A DNA stretch of 59,835 nt, taken from positions 1 to 59,835 of the forward strand of contig NZ_FOQM01000047.1 of assembly GCF_900113735.1 (NCBI RefSeq). The letters run 5' to 3'. Source of the DNA: Bradyrhizobium sp. Gha. GTDB taxonomy: Bacteria > Pseudomonadota > Alphaproteobacteria > Rhizobiales > Xanthobacteraceae. Each line of letters opens with the position of its first letter. Position 1 is the first letter of the stretch. The position numbers and the translations under genes are program-made. Below, in pieces: positions 59,601 through 59,835 of this stretch. The notes beneath the pieces were generated by a model. That model did no database searches and was not told where the DNA came from. It saw only the letters and a program-made list of their open reading frames with translations.

Positions 59601-59835
59601 TTAGCCCGCCTTGAACAGGCTCGCACCTTGGCCGCGGCGGCCCGGGGCCTTCTGGCTGCGGCTGACGTCGAGCAGCTTCTGCTGCTCGGCGATGTACGCC
59701 AGAACCGGTCCCAACCGCTTGTTCTCGACGATCGCCGCCTGGTCGACCTGTCGCACCTTGTCGAATGTCCGGTAGGGCAACGCACGGCCCCTGTGCTTGA
59801 TCACAAGCCGCCCATCCGGATAATCGAACACGGTG
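59601..59835 (-). CDS. ISNCY-type transposase, C-terminal part (runs off right edge)
   Basis: The minus-strand frame is open from the right edge: TVFDYPDGRLVIKHRGRALP, YRTFDKVRQVDQAAIVENKR and LGPVLAYIAEQQKL, ending with PGRRGQGASLFKAG and TAG at 59601. The pattern FDYPDGRLxIxHxxxxLPYRTFDK, then VVENKRLxxVL, is the C-terminal region of ISNCY-group transposases. The DDE domain lies outside the window. Confidence 0.75.
   Translation of the reverse strand, partial: TVFDYPDGRLVIKHRGRALPYRTFDKVRQVDQAAIVENKRLGPVLAYIAEQQKLLDVSRSQKAPGRRGQGASLFKAG

Noticed and set aside
1..59835. CRISPR array, rRNA operon, riboswitch or prophage
   Set aside because: No regularly spaced repeats, rRNA motifs, recognisable riboswitch cores or phage structural genes were seen.

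Overview
The window looks like an accessory region of an alphaproteobacterial chromosome, most likely Bradyrhizobium or a close relative in the Nitrobacteraceae. This is an inference from GC-rich coding sequence, families typical of that group (OprB porin, DUF3618 and nutrient-deprivation-induced proteins, DUF2934, DUF3606, HWE kinases, the arsR-aqpS-arsC order), and repeated promoters of the sigma-EcfG type (GGAAC, 16-17 nt, NGTT). No rRNA, CRISPR array or replication origin was seen.

Layout: (1) 1-1623, an IS91-type HUH transposase running off the left edge and a tyrosine integrase broken by an in-frame stop. (2) 1.8-10.3 kb, an OprB porin, a coupled membrane-stress operon (DUF3618, two nutrient-deprivation proteins, a YqjE/holin-like protein, a frameshifted YidB, GlsB) and an AI-2E-type permease with an added C-terminal domain. 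(3) 11-21 kb, a methyltransferase, a four-GAF sensor kinase, an SDR, decayed GNAT/IS1182/cupin remnants, and an MBL hydrolase plus Bug receptor divergent from an IclR regulator with two tandem operators. (4) 21-27 kb, a PAS/HWE kinase with a single-domain response regulator, and a hybrid PAS-GAF kinase. (5) 27-38 kb, small hypotheticals and a glycogen/trehalose block in which glgA and treZ are intact but glgX, a glycosyltransferase and a GH15 glucoamylase are broken. (6) 38-49 kb, an iron-permease-like protein, DUF2269 and DoxX-fused SDR proteins, an APC permease, two DUF2934 proteins, a broken DNA ligase, an unusual RNase HII and topoisomerase IB. (7) 49-51.7 kb, a second HWE kinase/response-regulator pair and small stress proteins. 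(8) 51.9-56.5 kb, an arsenic island with two divergent ArsR regulators. (9) 56.5-59.8 kb, gene debris, a 3' fragment of tRNA-Lys(CUU), a 20-bp perfect palindrome and the end of an ISNCY transposase.

The unifying theme is the general stress response. Nine matches to the sigma-EcfG promoter lie 20-100 nt upstream of start codons and head envelope-stress genes, HWE signalling genes, a DUF3606-glgX-DUF72 operon, and a membrane-protein/DNA-ligase pair. The second theme is decay: more than a dozen genes carry single-base frameshifts, nonsense codons or truncations. Together with the IS remnants and the tRNA fragment this suggests an old, eroding genomic island or recombination hot spot.
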